Source: an uncultured Sphingobium sp. | GTDB taxonomy: Bacteria; Pseudomonadota; Alphaproteobacteria; Sphingomonadales; Sphingomonadaceae | Length of the DNA stretch: 64,000 nt | Assembly (NCBI GenBank): GCA_946885845.1 | Contig: CAMPHJ010000011.1 | Coordinates: 1 to 64,000, forward strand | Direction: 5' to 3' | Part shown: in pieces, positions 24,659 to 34,308 of the stretch | Position numbering within the stretch: position 1 is the stretch's first letter | Layout of the letters: each line of letters starts with the position of its first letter | Notes under the pieces: generated by a model | Told to the model about the DNA's origin: nothing | The model's database searches: none | The model's input: only the letters and a program-made list of their open reading frames with translations | Made by a program: the position numbers and the translations under genes

Positions 24659-25888
24659 ATGGAGAGGATCAGCACCCCGGAGATGGACGCGGCGATTGAC
24701 CGCGCCTTGCAGCTTGGGGAAGTCGGCTTGCAGGTTGCCGTCTATCATCGGGGGCGGCTGCTGATCGATACATGGGCGGGGAAAGCCGATGCGGCCACCG
24801 GCAGCGAGGTCAAGAGTGACACGCTTTTCCCGATCTTCTCGGTCACGAAGTCGTTCACGGCGGTTGCCTGCCATATCCAGGTCGAGCGCGGCCTGATCGA
24901 CTATGACGCGCCGATTGCACGCTATTGGCCCGAATTCGCAGCGAACGGGAAGGAAGGGATCACGGTTCGCCATGTCCTTTCGCACCGCTCAGGCGTGCCG
25001 CAGATGCCGCCGGGGGTAACGGTGGAAACCATGTGCGACTGGGACTGGATGATCCGCCATATCGAGCAGATGGAGCCGTTGTTCCCCGCCGATTCCCAGA
25101 GCAGCTATCAGGCGTTTATCTTCGGCTGGTATATTGGAGAGATCGTGCGGCGCACCGACCCGGCGCGCAGACCGATCAACCAGTTTATCGCGGAGGAAAT
25201 CTGCGCGCCGCTCGGCATCGCGAATTTCCATCTTGGTCTCGACCCCGCATTGGAGCCGCGCGTTGCGACACTGACGAATGTTGCCCATGGTGGGCAGGCC
25301 CCGGCAGGCGAAAGTGCGACAGTGTCGCTGACAACGGCGGTGGCGCCCAGCCATGCGCGGGCAGGGGAGGATGTCGCGCCCTACCTCAGCCTGGCCGTGC
25401 CGCCATCCGTGGCGACCGGCCCGGCCAATTTCAACCGCCCCGACGTCCATGCAGCGGTGCTGCCGGGCGCAGGCGGGATTGCAGATGCGCGGTCGGTCGC
25501 GCGGCTCTATGCGATGCTGGCCTGCGGTGGCGAACTGGACGGCGTCCGCATCCTTTCGCAAGCGACGGTGCAGAGCTTGACCAAGTTGCGCACAGACCCG
25601 TTCCAGACCGACCGCGTGGTCGGGCGCGTCGCCATATTGGGGCAGGGTGGTTTCTGGCTTGGCAGCGACCATCCGGGGGTTGAAGCGGCGATCGGGACCG
25701 CGCCGTCTATCCTGTGCCATCCGGGCGCTGGCGGTTCGATCGGCTGGGGTGACACGGCGAGCGGCCTTGCCGTTGCGATCTGCCACAACCGGATGTTCAG
25801 CCGCATCGAAGATCCGTCGCAGCAGCCTTGGATCGCCATCGGCGAGGTTGCGCGGGCGATGGCAGCGGAGCAGGACGCGCTGGCCTGA
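24659..25888 (+). CDS. Serine hydrolase of the class C beta-lactamase / EstB type
   Basis: 409 residues, ATG 24659 with AGGAGATACCG. The S-x-x-K motif is visible as FSVTKSFTAVA near residue 63, and SYQAFIFGW fits the second motif (Tyr). There is no signal peptide, so it is cytoplasmic and more likely an esterase, lactonase or amidase than an antibiotic resistance enzyme. Last gene of the Mcd-like operon, 26 bases after the SDR. It may open a lactone or ester intermediate. Confidence 0.85.
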   Translation: MERISTPEMDAAIDRALQLGEVGLQVAVYHRGRLLIDTWAGKADAATGSEVKSDTLFPIFSVTKSFTAVACHIQVERGLIDYDAPIARYWPEFAANGKEGITVRHVLSHRSGVPQMPPGVTVETMCDWDWMIRHIEQMEPLFPADSQSSYQAFIFGWYIGEIVRRTDPARRPINQFIAEEICAPLGIANFHLGLDPALEPRVATLTNVAHGGQAPAGESATVSLTTAVAPSHARAGEDVAPYLSLAVPPSVATGPANFNRPDVHAAVLPGAGGIADARSVARLYAMLACGGELDGVRILSQATVQSLTKLRTDPFQTDRVVGRVAILGQGGFWLGSDHPGVEAAIGTAPSILCHPGAGGSIGWGDTASGLAVAICHNRMFSRIEDPSQQPWIAIGEVARAMAAEQDALA

Positions 25889-25945
25889 GCAATGGCGTGG
25901 TCCGATCGGCCTGGATCGGATCACGCTCTGGCAAACGGGCAGCCC

Positions 25946-26722
25946 TTATTGGGCGGTGCGTCCTCCATCCACGGCCAGCGATGTGCCGTGGATGTTTGAT
26001 GCCGCGTCCGAACACAGAAACAATATCGCCCCCGCAACTTCATCGGCTGTGCCGTCGCGGCCTGTCGCGGGGTGATAGGCTTTGCTGCGAGCGGCCCATT
26101 CCTCCGCCGTGTAGTTTGATCGCTGATGCGCCCGGATTGGGCTATCGATCGCGCCCGGACACACGGCGTTGATGCGCACGCCCTTCATGCCATACTCCAG
26201 CGCGGCGGCCTTGGTCATGCCCAGCACCGCATGTTTGGTCGCCGCATAGATGCTGACGCCTGCCTGTCCCACCAGCCCGGCGGAAGAGGACATGTTCACC
26301 ACGCAGCCCCCGCCGCTGCGTTCGATGGCCGGGATCGCATATTTCATCGCGAGCCACATGCCCTTGAGATTGACCGCGATCAGACGGTCGAACTGCTCTT
26401 CTTCCACATCGCACAGATGCTTTATCCCGGTTTGGGTGATGCCGGCATTGTTGATGAGCGCATAAAGTCCCCCGAAATGGAGGCTCGCCTGCTCGACCAT
26501 GTGCGCGACATCAGCGGGGTCGGAGATATTGACTCGTTCCACGATCACTTCTGCGCCCGTCGCGACAAGCGTGTCCTTGGCAGCGGCAAGGCCATTTTCG
26601 TCAACATCGGCGAGCAGCAGTCTGGCGCCCTGCCGGGCAAAGGCATGGGCGCTGGCAAGGCCAATGCCCGATGCGCCGCCAGTGATGATGACTGCCCTGT
26701 CGCGCAGTTCCGGCAATATCAT
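25946..26722 (-). CDS. Short-chain dehydrogenase/reductase (classical)
   Basis: 258 residues, the classical length. It has ITGGASGIGLASAHAFA for NAD(P), LINNAGI, SSSAG (catalytic Ser), YAATKHAVLG (Tyr-Lys) and CPGAIDSP. Asp at the end of beta-2 (LLLADVD) suggests NAD preference. Its ATG overlaps the stop of the alpha/beta hydrolase gene, so the two are coupled: hydrolase first, then oxidation of the released alcohol is a reasonable inference. Confidence 0.92.
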   Translation of the reverse strand: MILPELRDRAVIITGGASGIGLASAHAFARQGARLLLADVDENGLAAAKDTLVATGAEVIVERVNISDPADVAHMVEQASLHFGGLYALINNAGITQTGIKHLCDVEEEQFDRLIAVNLKGMWLAMKYAIPAIERSGGGCVVNMSSSAGLVGQAGVSIYAATKHAVLGMTKAAALEYGMKGVRINAVCPGAIDSPIRAHQRSNYTAEEWAARSKAYHPATGRDGTADEVAGAILFLCSDAASNIHGTSLAVDGGRTAQ

Positions 26723-28098
26723 GCGTTTTGTTCCCTTTGCTCGTGGCTCAGCGGATTGTCTTCCCTTGCGCGCTGCACCGATGCCCGCGCTGCGTCCGGC
26801 AGCAAGATCCCAGCTTCAACAGCGGCGTCAGCAGCTTCGCTGAAGCGGCGCAGATAATCTTCCGGACCTTCATATAGCGCGGCCAATTGTTCCGCCGTCA
26901 ACGGTTCGCTCGATCCGCGAAGGAATGCCCAATCGGGTGTGTTGAAGCCAGTATGCACGGCCGTCGGCACGGTTACCTCCGGCAGGCGAACACCGCCCCT
27001 GGCAATCCCGAGTGCGTCGCGGACAATGCGCGGCGGAATGCTGCCGTTTGCCGGTTCGACCTCAATACGCCGTTGCGCAGGGGGCGGGACGCCTTCTTCG
27101 ATCCAGCGTCGCATCCAGTGAAGGGCAGCGTCGCGAAAAGGTTGAATGTCGATGCTGTTGGGGGGAAGATCGGTAGCCGTGAAGGCGGCGCTGACCTTGA
27201 TGCCCCCGGCGTGAGCGATGCCAGCTGCTTCCCACAGGCGAAAGCGATCGTTGTCAGGTTGGCGGACGGGAGCGAGGCTGCGGCATTCTGTCTCGCTGTT
27301 GACCACGAAAACCGGGACGTCGATGTCGCGCAGACGGCTGGTGCCGGGTGGGCAGCAGCCATCTATAAGGTCCGATAGGTCGTCCAGACCGCCAGGGAGA
27401 TCATCGCCATCCGTTTCGATGGAAGTCGGCGTGCCGAAGTAGACGTCGAGCATGAAACCCGAAAATGGATGGCCCATCGGAACGATCGCATTGATGTAGG
27501 CGGCGAGCCGCTCGGCCGACTGGGAGGCGCCACGGGCGATCACATGTCGCACCGCGAGGCCGTCTAGAGGGTCCAGCGGGCCAGATCGGCGTGGGCCTAC
27601 CGCCTCGCCGATCTGTGAAAACAGATCATAGGATAGGTCGTCAGTAGGGATCGAGAGCCCCTGATATCGCTCCTTATCGAAAGCCAGAAGGCCCTTGGGA
27701 TCGGGGCCTGCAAACCCCGCAATCCCCACGCGCTGCACCGATGCCGCGACGATAACATAGCCGTCCTCATACATTAGGGGATGGGTGCGGATATTGTCGA
27801 AACCGGCGGATACATTGTTCCAGATCAGGATGACGATACCGTTAAAGCGGGAGTCATCTACCGGACGTCGCACGACAATGCGGGTGCGATAGGGCAGGGC
27901 TTCCCCTCGTTCGACCTGCCACTGGCCGTCCGGCGATGGTCCCGTCCCGTCCGCGAAGTGAAAGCGGGTGGCGGTGCCCGAGATGAAATATTCCTTCTCC
28001 CGATACCCGACGCTGGCGCAATCAAACGGTGGTTGAATGAAGGGTTGGCCACGTCCGCCATCGATGGGTTCGATCATGCTCCTGTTCGGCATTGGCAT
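26719..28098 (-). CDS. Alpha/beta hydrolase domain protein (Abhydrolase_10 type)
   Basis: 459 residues, cytoplasmic (no signal peptide). It has VHRP-type features of this family: a nucleophile-like GASQSAERLAAYINAI near residue 195, a long cap, and FRLWEAAGIAHAGG close to the end with the likely catalytic His. Members are found in sphingomonads and actinobacteria near transporters and act as esterases or lactonases of unknown substrate. It is between the MFS genes and an SDR on the same strand, in an uptake and hydrolysis module. Confidence 0.75.
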   Translation of the reverse strand: MPMPNRSMIEPIDGGRGQPFIQPPFDCASVGYREKEYFISGTATRFHFADGTGPSPDGQWQVERGEALPYRTRIVVRRPVDDSRFNGIVILIWNNVSAGFDNIRTHPLMYEDGYVIVAASVQRVGIAGFAGPDPKGLLAFDKERYQGLSIPTDDLSYDLFSQIGEAVGPRRSGPLDPLDGLAVRHVIARGASQSAERLAAYINAIVPMGHPFSGFMLDVYFGTPTSIETDGDDLPGGLDDLSDLIDGCCPPGTSRLRDIDVPVFVVNSETECRSLAPVRQPDNDRFRLWEAAGIAHAGGIKVSAAFTATDLPPNSIDIQPFRDAALHWMRRWIEEGVPPPAQRRIEVEPANGSIPPRIVRDALGIARGGVRLPEVTVPTAVHTGFNTPDWAFLRGSSEPLTAEQLAALYEGPEDYLRRFSEAADAAVEAGILLPDAARASVQRAREDNPLSHEQREQNA

Positions 28099-28116
28099 TC
28101 CTCTCCTGGGACGGAT

Positions 28117-29337
28117 CTATTCAGCGGGTTGCGGCTGCGGGCAGGGCGGTTCCTGCTGTGCTGCGACCAAGTGCCGCCGCAGCATGCGCGCCCACAAAGG
28201 GACGAGCGCGGCTGCACCGATCGCCAAGAGGCCGACAGCTTGAGTGTTGCCCAGACGCGGTCCCGGCAAATCGGTCAATATGCTACTTGATAAGGCCGCG
28301 CCAATGGCGCTCGCCAAATATTGGAGCGCACCGAGCAACGCGCCGAACCCGGCCCGCTCGACCGGGTCAGGTGCCTGAAGCGCCAGCGTCGTCATGGAAA
28401 CACTCAAGGTCGATATGCTCATGATCACGACGCACATGGCGGTGGCGCCCATTCCGAGGCCAAAGGGCAGCACATAGCTTAGCAACACACCGGCGCTGAA
28501 GGTGCAGGCGGCGGGCAGGATCAGGGTGTAAGGGCCCAGCCGATCCATAATCCGTCCAACCACGCGAAGCAGAGCGAAAGTGACTCCGCCACACCCCATG
28601 TAGAATATCGCCAGCCAGCCGCGAGGCAGGTGCAGGTTGAGCAGTAGCAGCGACGCATTGTTCGCCGTCAGCAGACCAAAGGCGATCGTCATCGTGAATA
28701 TGCTCGCCGTTGCGAAACGAAAGGCAGGGCGAAGCAATGCGCCTTTCAACCGGAATCCGGCGGGCCGCAATGGGTCATTCAGATGTGCCGCCATCGGGGG
28801 CAGGGCGAACCGCGCGATCACCATGAGAATGAGCGCCGCCGTGCCGAGCAGCAGCAAAGGCAGCCGCCAGTTCGCGATCGCGGCAAGTTGGATCGCCATC
28901 GGCAGGCCGATGATCGACACCAGAGGCCCTGTCCCCAGCACAAGCGCGAAGGCGCGTCCGCGTCGTTCAGGTGCGATGGTGTCGGCAATGATGGCGGTCA
29001 GCAGCGCTGAGCATATTCCGCCGCACCCGCCAGCGATAGCGCGCATGAGCATCAGCATAGGCAGGTTGTTCGCATAGCTTGCCCCTATGGTGGCAAAGCC
29101 GATCAGAGTGAGGCAGATGGTCAGAGGTGCACGACGATCATATCGATCGAGAAGCCCCGCTGAACCCAGACCCGTCACGAACCCCGCCAACGCGTAGGAT
29201 GATGCCAGTAGTCCGAGACGAGCTACCGGCAGGCCCAGGTCCACCGCGATGTCCGGCCCGATTGGCAGGATGACGGTGAACCCCAGCATCACGATGAACT
29301 GCGTCGTCGTGGCAATAGCGATCGTCCGGGTTTGCAT
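28117..29337 (-). CDS. MFS transporter
   Basis: 406 residues from ATG 29337 (MQTRTIAIATT), with about twelve hydrophobic segments. The loop 2-3 motif is reduced: GLLDRYDRRAPLTIC. Segment RAIAGGCGGICSALLTAIIA fits helix 4. Start chosen at the first Met before helix 1, 19 bases after the stop of the upstream MFS gene. It ends in a cytoplasmic tail PQPQPAE. Substrate unknown. Confidence 0.88.
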   Translation of the reverse strand: MQTRTIAIATTTQFIVMLGFTVILPIGPDIAVDLGLPVARLGLLASSYALAGFVTGLGSAGLLDRYDRRAPLTICLTLIGFATIGASYANNLPMLMLMRAIAGGCGGICSALLTAIIADTIAPERRGRAFALVLGTGPLVSIIGLPMAIQLAAIANWRLPLLLLGTAALILMVIARFALPPMAAHLNDPLRPAGFRLKGALLRPAFRFATASIFTMTIAFGLLTANNASLLLLNLHLPRGWLAIFYMGCGGVTFALLRVVGRIMDRLGPYTLILPAACTFSAGVLLSYVLPFGLGMGATAMCVVIMSISTLSVSMTTLALQAPDPVERAGFGALLGALQYLASAIGAALSSSILTDLPGPRLGNTQAVGLLAIGAAALVPLWARMLRRHLVAAQQEPPCPQPQPAE

Positions 29338-29356
29338 GTTCAAAATCTCGGGCGCG

Positions 29357-30577
29357 TCAGGCTGGGGCAGCGACGACCGGCTCTGGTCGAATGCGCCCGC
29401 GCAGGCCGATGAACAGCAACACCGCACCGATGAGCGCCGCACCGGCAAGCAGCATGAATGATGTGGAGAAGCCATATATCCTGTTCACGGGACCAAAGAC
29501 GATCGGGATCAAGAAGGGTCCGACATGAAATGTGCTGAATATCGCTCCCATCGCAAAGGCCCGACGGCTGGCATGAATCCTGTCCAGCAGGAAGCTGCTG
29601 AGCGCCGGTTCAAACAGGATGGACGCGCTGCCTGTGACGGCGGACGCGATGAGTAGTCCCGTCACGCTTTCAGCATGGACGAACAACATCGTGCCGAAGC
29701 TGAAGAAAGTAAGCGAGAGCGCAATGATCGCCAGAGGGTGCATCCATCGCCTCAGCCGGACGAAATAGAGGCTGATGCCGATCGAGGCCAATGGCGCGGG
29801 CAACATGATGGCCGCAAATGTACGCGGGTCGAGAAACCCTTTCTCCCGAAGCAGGAACGGCAACTGAGTATAGAGATTATATTGAGCCAGAGCGAGGAAG
29901 AGGTTGCCGAGCATCGCCAGGATGAAAATCATATTCATCGTTTCGCGCAATGGTTGCTGCGCTACGGCCTGCGTTTCGACGGCTGTTTCCACATGGCGCG
30001 CAGCGGGTTTCACGCGGAGCAGCGCAAAGATGAACAGGGGCACACCGACCAGATAGAGCCACATTGGCGCAGCCCATCCGTGGCTGTTCGCCAGGAACCC
30101 GCCAGCCTGTACGGCAAGCATCGAGAAGAACGTCATCGCGCCCCAGCGATAGCCCAGCATTTTCGTGCGGGCTTCACCGGCATAATAGTCGCCGATCATG
30201 GAGAGGCTGACCGTCATCAGCGCACCGACGCCCAGGCCCAGAATGAAACGAAGAATGATAAGGACCGTGAAATCGGTCGTGACCATGCACCCCAAGCCCG
30301 CCGCCGTGTCCGTGAACAGGGCGGCGAGCAGGATTGGACGCTTGCCCCAGCGGTCCGCAAGCCAACCGAGCAGGGGCGATGCGATCATGGCAATGCCCGG
30401 AACGGTCATCAGCATCTGGGCATAGGCTATGCCGCGCGGTCCGCCCCCCAGCTCGGCTGCGAGCAGGGGGAGGCCAGGCGAAAGCAACGTAGTCGTAAAG
30501 GTATTGGGTAGCGTGGCGAAAAGCAGGAAGAGGAATATCGACCGTCCCGGCGCAAGGACGGAATTTGTCGTTTTCAT
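29357..30577 (-). CDS. MFS transporter
   Basis: 406 residues from ATG 30577, with AGAGGA eight bases before. The family loop motif GWLADRWGKRPILLAALF is intact, and about twelve hydrophobic helices are seen. It is 27 bases downstream of the TonB receptor and probably carries the substrate, delivered to the periplasm by the receptor, across the inner membrane. The next gene is a second carrier of equal length but only distant similarity. Confidence 0.9.
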   Translation of the reverse strand: MKTTNSVLAPGRSIFLFLLFATLPNTFTTTLLSPGLPLLAAELGGGPRGIAYAQMLMTVPGIAMIASPLLGWLADRWGKRPILLAALFTDTAAGLGCMVTTDFTVLIILRFILGLGVGALMTVSLSMIGDYYAGEARTKMLGYRWGAMTFFSMLAVQAGGFLANSHGWAAPMWLYLVGVPLFIFALLRVKPAARHVETAVETQAVAQQPLRETMNMIFILAMLGNLFLALAQYNLYTQLPFLLREKGFLDPRTFAAIMLPAPLASIGISLYFVRLRRWMHPLAIIALSLTFFSFGTMLFVHAESVTGLLIASAVTGSASILFEPALSSFLLDRIHASRRAFAMGAIFSTFHVGPFLIPIVFGPVNRIYGFSTSFMLLAGAALIGAVLLFIGLRGRIRPEPVVAAPA

Positions 30578-30604
30578 GGCTCTATTCCTCTTCCTGTCCG
30601 TCAT

Positions 30605-32965
30605 TTACTGGGCCGATGCGCCAAATCGGTAGCGCAACTGGAAACCCCACATGCGGGGTTCGCTGTAGAGATAGCGGGCAAAACCGCCACCATAGCGAGC
30701 GCCATTCTTGCCGTAATTTGCCTGGACCTGGATGGGAAACGTCTTGTTGGCGACGTTTGTCATGAAGAATGACAGATCGACCGGGCGACGTCCGACATTC
30801 TTCCAGTCTACGCGCAGGTTCAGCAGATTGCTTTCCGGTAGATACCCGAACGGTTCCTGGTCCGGGAAGGTGATCTGCGTGTAATAGCGATCTACATGGG
30901 CAAATGTTAGCGACGGCGAGATGGTTTGCACATCGTCAATATTCAGATCGTAGCGCGCCGAAACCGAAAATTGGTTTTTGGGTGCGAACGAGAATGGAAC
31001 GCCTGTCTTATCGTCAATCAATATTTGACCGGCGGACAGGTAACTAAACTGGAATTTGTCGTACTTTGCATCCGTATAGCTGTAACCACCGCTGATGCTC
31101 AGATTGGGGACGGGGTTGATCGTGCCTTCCACTTCAACGCCCTGGATATGGGCTGAGCCTGCGTTGACGATGGCAGAACCGCCGCTTACCTGGCCGTTTG
31201 GCAGGAACGCTATGGTGCCGCCCGATTTCTGAATGTCCTTATAATCCGAATAATAATAGCCGACGTTCAGGCGGACAGGCATCGCGCCAAGATGAAAGTC
31301 GGTTTTGGCTCCAACTTCATAAGTCGTTGCAAATTCCGGTTCAAATGTCAGCTTTTCCGGGTTGGTTCCATTATAGTTGAAGCCGCCGCTCTTGTATCCA
31401 TGGCTTGCCCTGGCATAGACCATGACCTTCGGCATAATCTGATAGTCTACAGCCACAAGCCAATTGGGTGCTGAACTTTTCGGCTGTGCGCTGACAACAC
31501 AGCCCGGGAATGTTGCGGTTGGAAGAACGCAGGCCGTCGTCGTATAAGATGCGTGGAATGCGTCCTTTTTATCCCAGGTGTAGCGATAGCCACCCGTCAG
31601 CCGGAGGCCATCCAGCGCCTGCGTCAAAGCCCCTATATCGAGCGATGCCTGCGCATAAACCCCTGTCGATTTGCGATGCTCGCCGCTCGAAATCGTTGCG
31701 AACTCGCCGTAGCTTAACCCTTGGCGTATTTCGGGGCCTATAGACTTTGCATCTTCATGATAGACGCCGGTTACGAGGTTGAAGCGACCGTCCAGCAGAT
31801 TGCCCTGCAACTGCAATTCCTCCGTCCACTGGCGGGCGTCGGTGGAATATGCGTCGCCCGGCCCGGTGTTCTGGATCGGCAAGATCGAACCATCCTGATC
31901 GAAGGATGCTCTGGTCTTGTAGCGGGCATAGCTCGCAATATTGCGGATCTTGAAATTGTCAGACAGCTCGATGGTCAGGCTATCGGTCGCCATGAACAGC
32001 CGTTGTTCTTCCTGGGGGACGATATTGAGGCTCGTCTTGCGCGGTCCCCGGGCCTGTTGTTCAGCCAGGGTCTGGCTGAGCAGAGGAATGCCGTAAATCC
32101 TTGCGGTTGTCCCCTGCAATAATCCATTGTCTGGATTGATCGCTGTATTGAAGCCAGCGAAAACCGATCCCGCACCGTTCTGGTCGAGTTTTACATTGGT
32201 AACGAGCAGATAATTTTCGATGGTTTCGGTCGGACGCCAGGTCAAGCCGGCCCGCACCGTCCAGTAGTTTCTGTCGTCGAGATCACGATTCGTGTTGATT
32301 TCGCGCGTGTAGCCGTCGCGCTTTGCAAAGCGTCCCGCGACGCGCAGCAACAGCTTATCCTCCACGAGAGGAACGTTGAGCATTCCTTCAAGTTCATGAT
32401 TGTTATAATTTCCAAGCTGCGCCTGCACATAGCCATCGAACTGGTTCTTTGGCTTCGCTGGCTCGACCAACACCGCCCCGCCCGTCGTGTTGCGACCAAA
32501 TAGAGTACCTTGCGGCCCTTTGAGAACCTGAATATTTTCCAGATCGTAGAACAATGTACCGGTGCCGACCTGGCCAACGGTATCACTCCGTTGGGGCAGA
32601 GGCACTTCCGCGAAATAGACGGCGACACCTGGCCCGCCGCCATAAGTCGATCCCTGACCGCGGATTGTGAATGTCTGCGTATCACGCTGGCCGGCTGACT
32701 GACCGACGATGAGCGAGGGCACCTTGCCTGCGAGATCCTGGTTGGATGTGATGCCTTCGCGGCGAAGTGATTCCCCGGTGAAAGCAGTGATGGCGACTGG
32801 AACATTCTGCAATTGTTCTTCGCGGCGGTTGGCGGTCACGACGATGTCTGCGATCTCGTTGCCTCTTGCCTCAGCAGCTTCCTGGGCGAAGGCGGGCAGG
32901 CTGTAGCTCAATTGAAGCGTGCTTGCCCCACACAAAAGAGCTGTATAGAACTTCTTAGTATTCAT
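30605..32965 (-). CDS. TonB-dependent outer membrane receptor
   Basis: 786 residues. ATG 32965 is preferred over the Met two codons earlier because GGGGAG sits seven bases before it. Signal peptide with cut near LPAFAQ, then the plug DIVVTANRREEQLQNVPVAI and VAVYFAEVPLP, then the 22-strand barrel with typical repeats such as GYKSGGFNYNG and ending GFQLRYRFGASAQ. It is the type abundant in sphingomonads that imports plant-derived or xenobiotic compounds. First gene of the uptake operon and divergent from a LysR regulator. Confidence 0.93.
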   Translation of the reverse strand: MNTKKFYTALLCGASTLQLSYSLPAFAQEAAEARGNEIADIVVTANRREEQLQNVPVAITAFTGESLRREGITSNQDLAGKVPSLIVGQSAGQRDTQTFTIRGQGSTYGGGPGVAVYFAEVPLPQRSDTVGQVGTGTLFYDLENIQVLKGPQGTLFGRNTTGGAVLVEPAKPKNQFDGYVQAQLGNYNNHELEGMLNVPLVEDKLLLRVAGRFAKRDGYTREINTNRDLDDRNYWTVRAGLTWRPTETIENYLLVTNVKLDQNGAGSVFAGFNTAINPDNGLLQGTTARIYGIPLLSQTLAEQQARGPRKTSLNIVPQEEQRLFMATDSLTIELSDNFKIRNIASYARYKTRASFDQDGSILPIQNTGPGDAYSTDARQWTEELQLQGNLLDGRFNLVTGVYHEDAKSIGPEIRQGLSYGEFATISSGEHRKSTGVYAQASLDIGALTQALDGLRLTGGYRYTWDKKDAFHASYTTTACVLPTATFPGCVVSAQPKSSAPNWLVAVDYQIMPKVMVYARASHGYKSGGFNYNGTNPEKLTFEPEFATTYEVGAKTDFHLGAMPVRLNVGYYYSDYKDIQKSGGTIAFLPNGQVSGGSAIVNAGSAHIQGVEVEGTINPVPNLSISGGYSYTDAKYDKFQFSYLSAGQILIDDKTGVPFSFAPKNQFSVSARYDLNIDDVQTISPSLTFAHVDRYYTQITFPDQEPFGYLPESNLLNLRVDWKNVGRRPVDLSFFMTNVANKTFPIQVQANYGKNGARYGGGFARYLYSEPRMWGFQLRYRFGASAQ

Positions 32966-33053
32966 GGTCATACTCCCCGTATATGCATGTGATATTTAAT
33001 AGATAGTCTCGCATAGATAATAGATTATATTTTCTTATAACAAGATGCTTGCT

Positions 33054-33065
33054 ATTGTAGACAAT
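33054..33065. promoter_or_regulatory. Small dyad in the TonB-receptor/LysR intergenic region
   Basis: ATTGT-AG-ACAAT lies 22 bp before the LysR start, in an AT-rich 120-bp region. It is a candidate LysR or promoter-proximal site. The rest of the intergenic region is AT-rich and probably holds both promoters. Confidence 0.35.
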
Positions 33066-33087
33066 GTTTTGAACTATGGAGGGTTGT

Positions 33088-34005
33088 GTGGATCTTCGAA
33101 GGCTTCATTATTTTGTTACTATTGCTGAGGAAGGTAGTTTTCAAAGCGCGGCCAATGTGCTCCACGTCGCGCAATCCGCTTTGTCCCGGCGCATTCATGA
33201 GCTGGAAGAAGAGCTTGGGTTGCCGCTTTTCCTGAGGTTGCCTCGCGGTGCCCAGCTGCTGCCGGCGGGCGAAATATTGCTCAGGCATGCCCGCCCAATT
33301 CTGGAGAGTGTCGCGGACGCCAAGGCGCATCTGGCCCGTTACGCGGCTGGGCGGTCGGGAACCGTCAGGATCGGCATGACCGGCCTTGCCGGACAACTGC
33401 GCTTCGTGGGTGAGGCGTTCACGGCCTTCGGCAATATGACGGATGACGTCGAGGTAATCGTCAAGATCGTGACCAGCCGTGGCGAGGTGCTTCAACACCT
33501 GCGCACCGGACAGATTGACCTCGCCCTGGTTCAGGGAAATGTGAGCGATCCTGGGCTGGTTGCCGAGCGCATACGCACGTTCGACAGCCTGGCCGTCATG
33601 CCCACGGGCCATCCGCTGAGCGATAAGTTCGAGGTCAGCGTGGCTGACCTTGCGGCCTACCCGATTTTGAGCTTTTCGCGCGAGCTTGATACCATTGCAT
33701 TTGACAACATCGTTGCTGCTTGCGTCGCAGTGGGAGCGCAGCCGCGTATCGTTCAGGAAATTCCGATGGAAACCGTTCGACTCGCGCTGGTAGCCGCGAA
33801 TATGGGCATCAGCATAGCCAGCACATCGATCCATGAAAGGCCTCACCCGGGAGGGCTTTGTTTCCGGCCTTTTGTGGGCATAGATTTTGACGCGGGCCTG
33901 TACCTCGTCAGGCGCAAATCGAGCGACGGACCGGCGGTCGAGTTGCTGACGAAGGCGATAAGTGATGCGGCGGAAAAGGCGCAACGTGTTGCCGGTCGTG
34001 GCTGA
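33088..34005 (+). CDS. LysR-family transcriptional regulator
   Basis: 305 residues from GTG 33088, chosen because GGAGGG stands just before it and the product then begins DLRRLHYFVTIAEEGSF. An ATG four codons earlier is the alternative. The HTH is FQSAANVLHVAQSALSRRIH and the effector domain follows (GTVRIGMTGLAGQLRFVGEA). It is divergent from the TonB receptor, so it probably controls the uptake and hydrolysis operon in response to its substrate. Confidence 0.9.
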   Translation: MDLRRLHYFVTIAEEGSFQSAANVLHVAQSALSRRIHELEEELGLPLFLRLPRGAQLLPAGEILLRHARPILESVADAKAHLARYAAGRSGTVRIGMTGLAGQLRFVGEAFTAFGNMTDDVEVIVKIVTSRGEVLQHLRTGQIDLALVQGNVSDPGLVAERIRTFDSLAVMPTGHPLSDKFEVSVADLAAYPILSFSRELDTIAFDNIVAACVAVGAQPRIVQEIPMETVRLALVAANMGISIASTSIHERPHPGGLCFRPFVGIDFDAGLYLVRRKSSDGPAVELLTKAISDAAEKAQRVAGRG

Positions 34006-34124
34006 TTGCTGGTGCGTGGAACAGCCATTCTCGACCGCAGCGCGCAGCTTGCCATGATTGTGGCGAACCTGTTCCACCCAGAATCCTTTCCCTACTTTTT
34101 AGGCTTTCGGAAAGGCTATACACA

Positions 34125-34138
34125 ACCAACCGGTCGGT
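34125..34138. promoter_or_regulatory. Regulon operator site C
   Basis: ACCAACCGGTCGGT, the most symmetrical of the five dyads (halves ACCAACC and ACCGACC). It lies 171 bp upstream of the second CoA-transferase gene, in a 300-bp gap after the LysR gene that otherwise has no gene. Confidence 0.65.
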
Positions 34139-34276
34139 CAATAAAATAAATGAGTGTTGCGGCAATGTTCTTTTGAGCGTCTCCAACGGAGCGGAATGAA
34201 CTTAAACTGCTCATCCTAGATCGTTTGGCGAGTTGCCTACGGCCATAATCCAACAATCAACCTGCAATTTTAATTG

Positions 34277-34290
34277 ACCGGCCGTTTGGT
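34277..34290. promoter_or_regulatory. Regulon operator site D
   Basis: On the minus strand this reads ACCAAACGGCCGGT, one base from sites A and B. It is 19 bp upstream of the start codon at 34309, where binding would block RNA polymerase. Sites C and D are 152 bp apart and could act together. Confidence 0.68.
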
Positions 34291-34308
34291 TTGTAGTGTA
34301 ATGGACAC

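Noticed and set aside
24659..25888. Beta-lactamase resistance gene
   Set aside because: The S-x-x-K motif fits, but there is no signal peptide and the gene is in a catabolic operon, so an esterase or lactonase is more likely.
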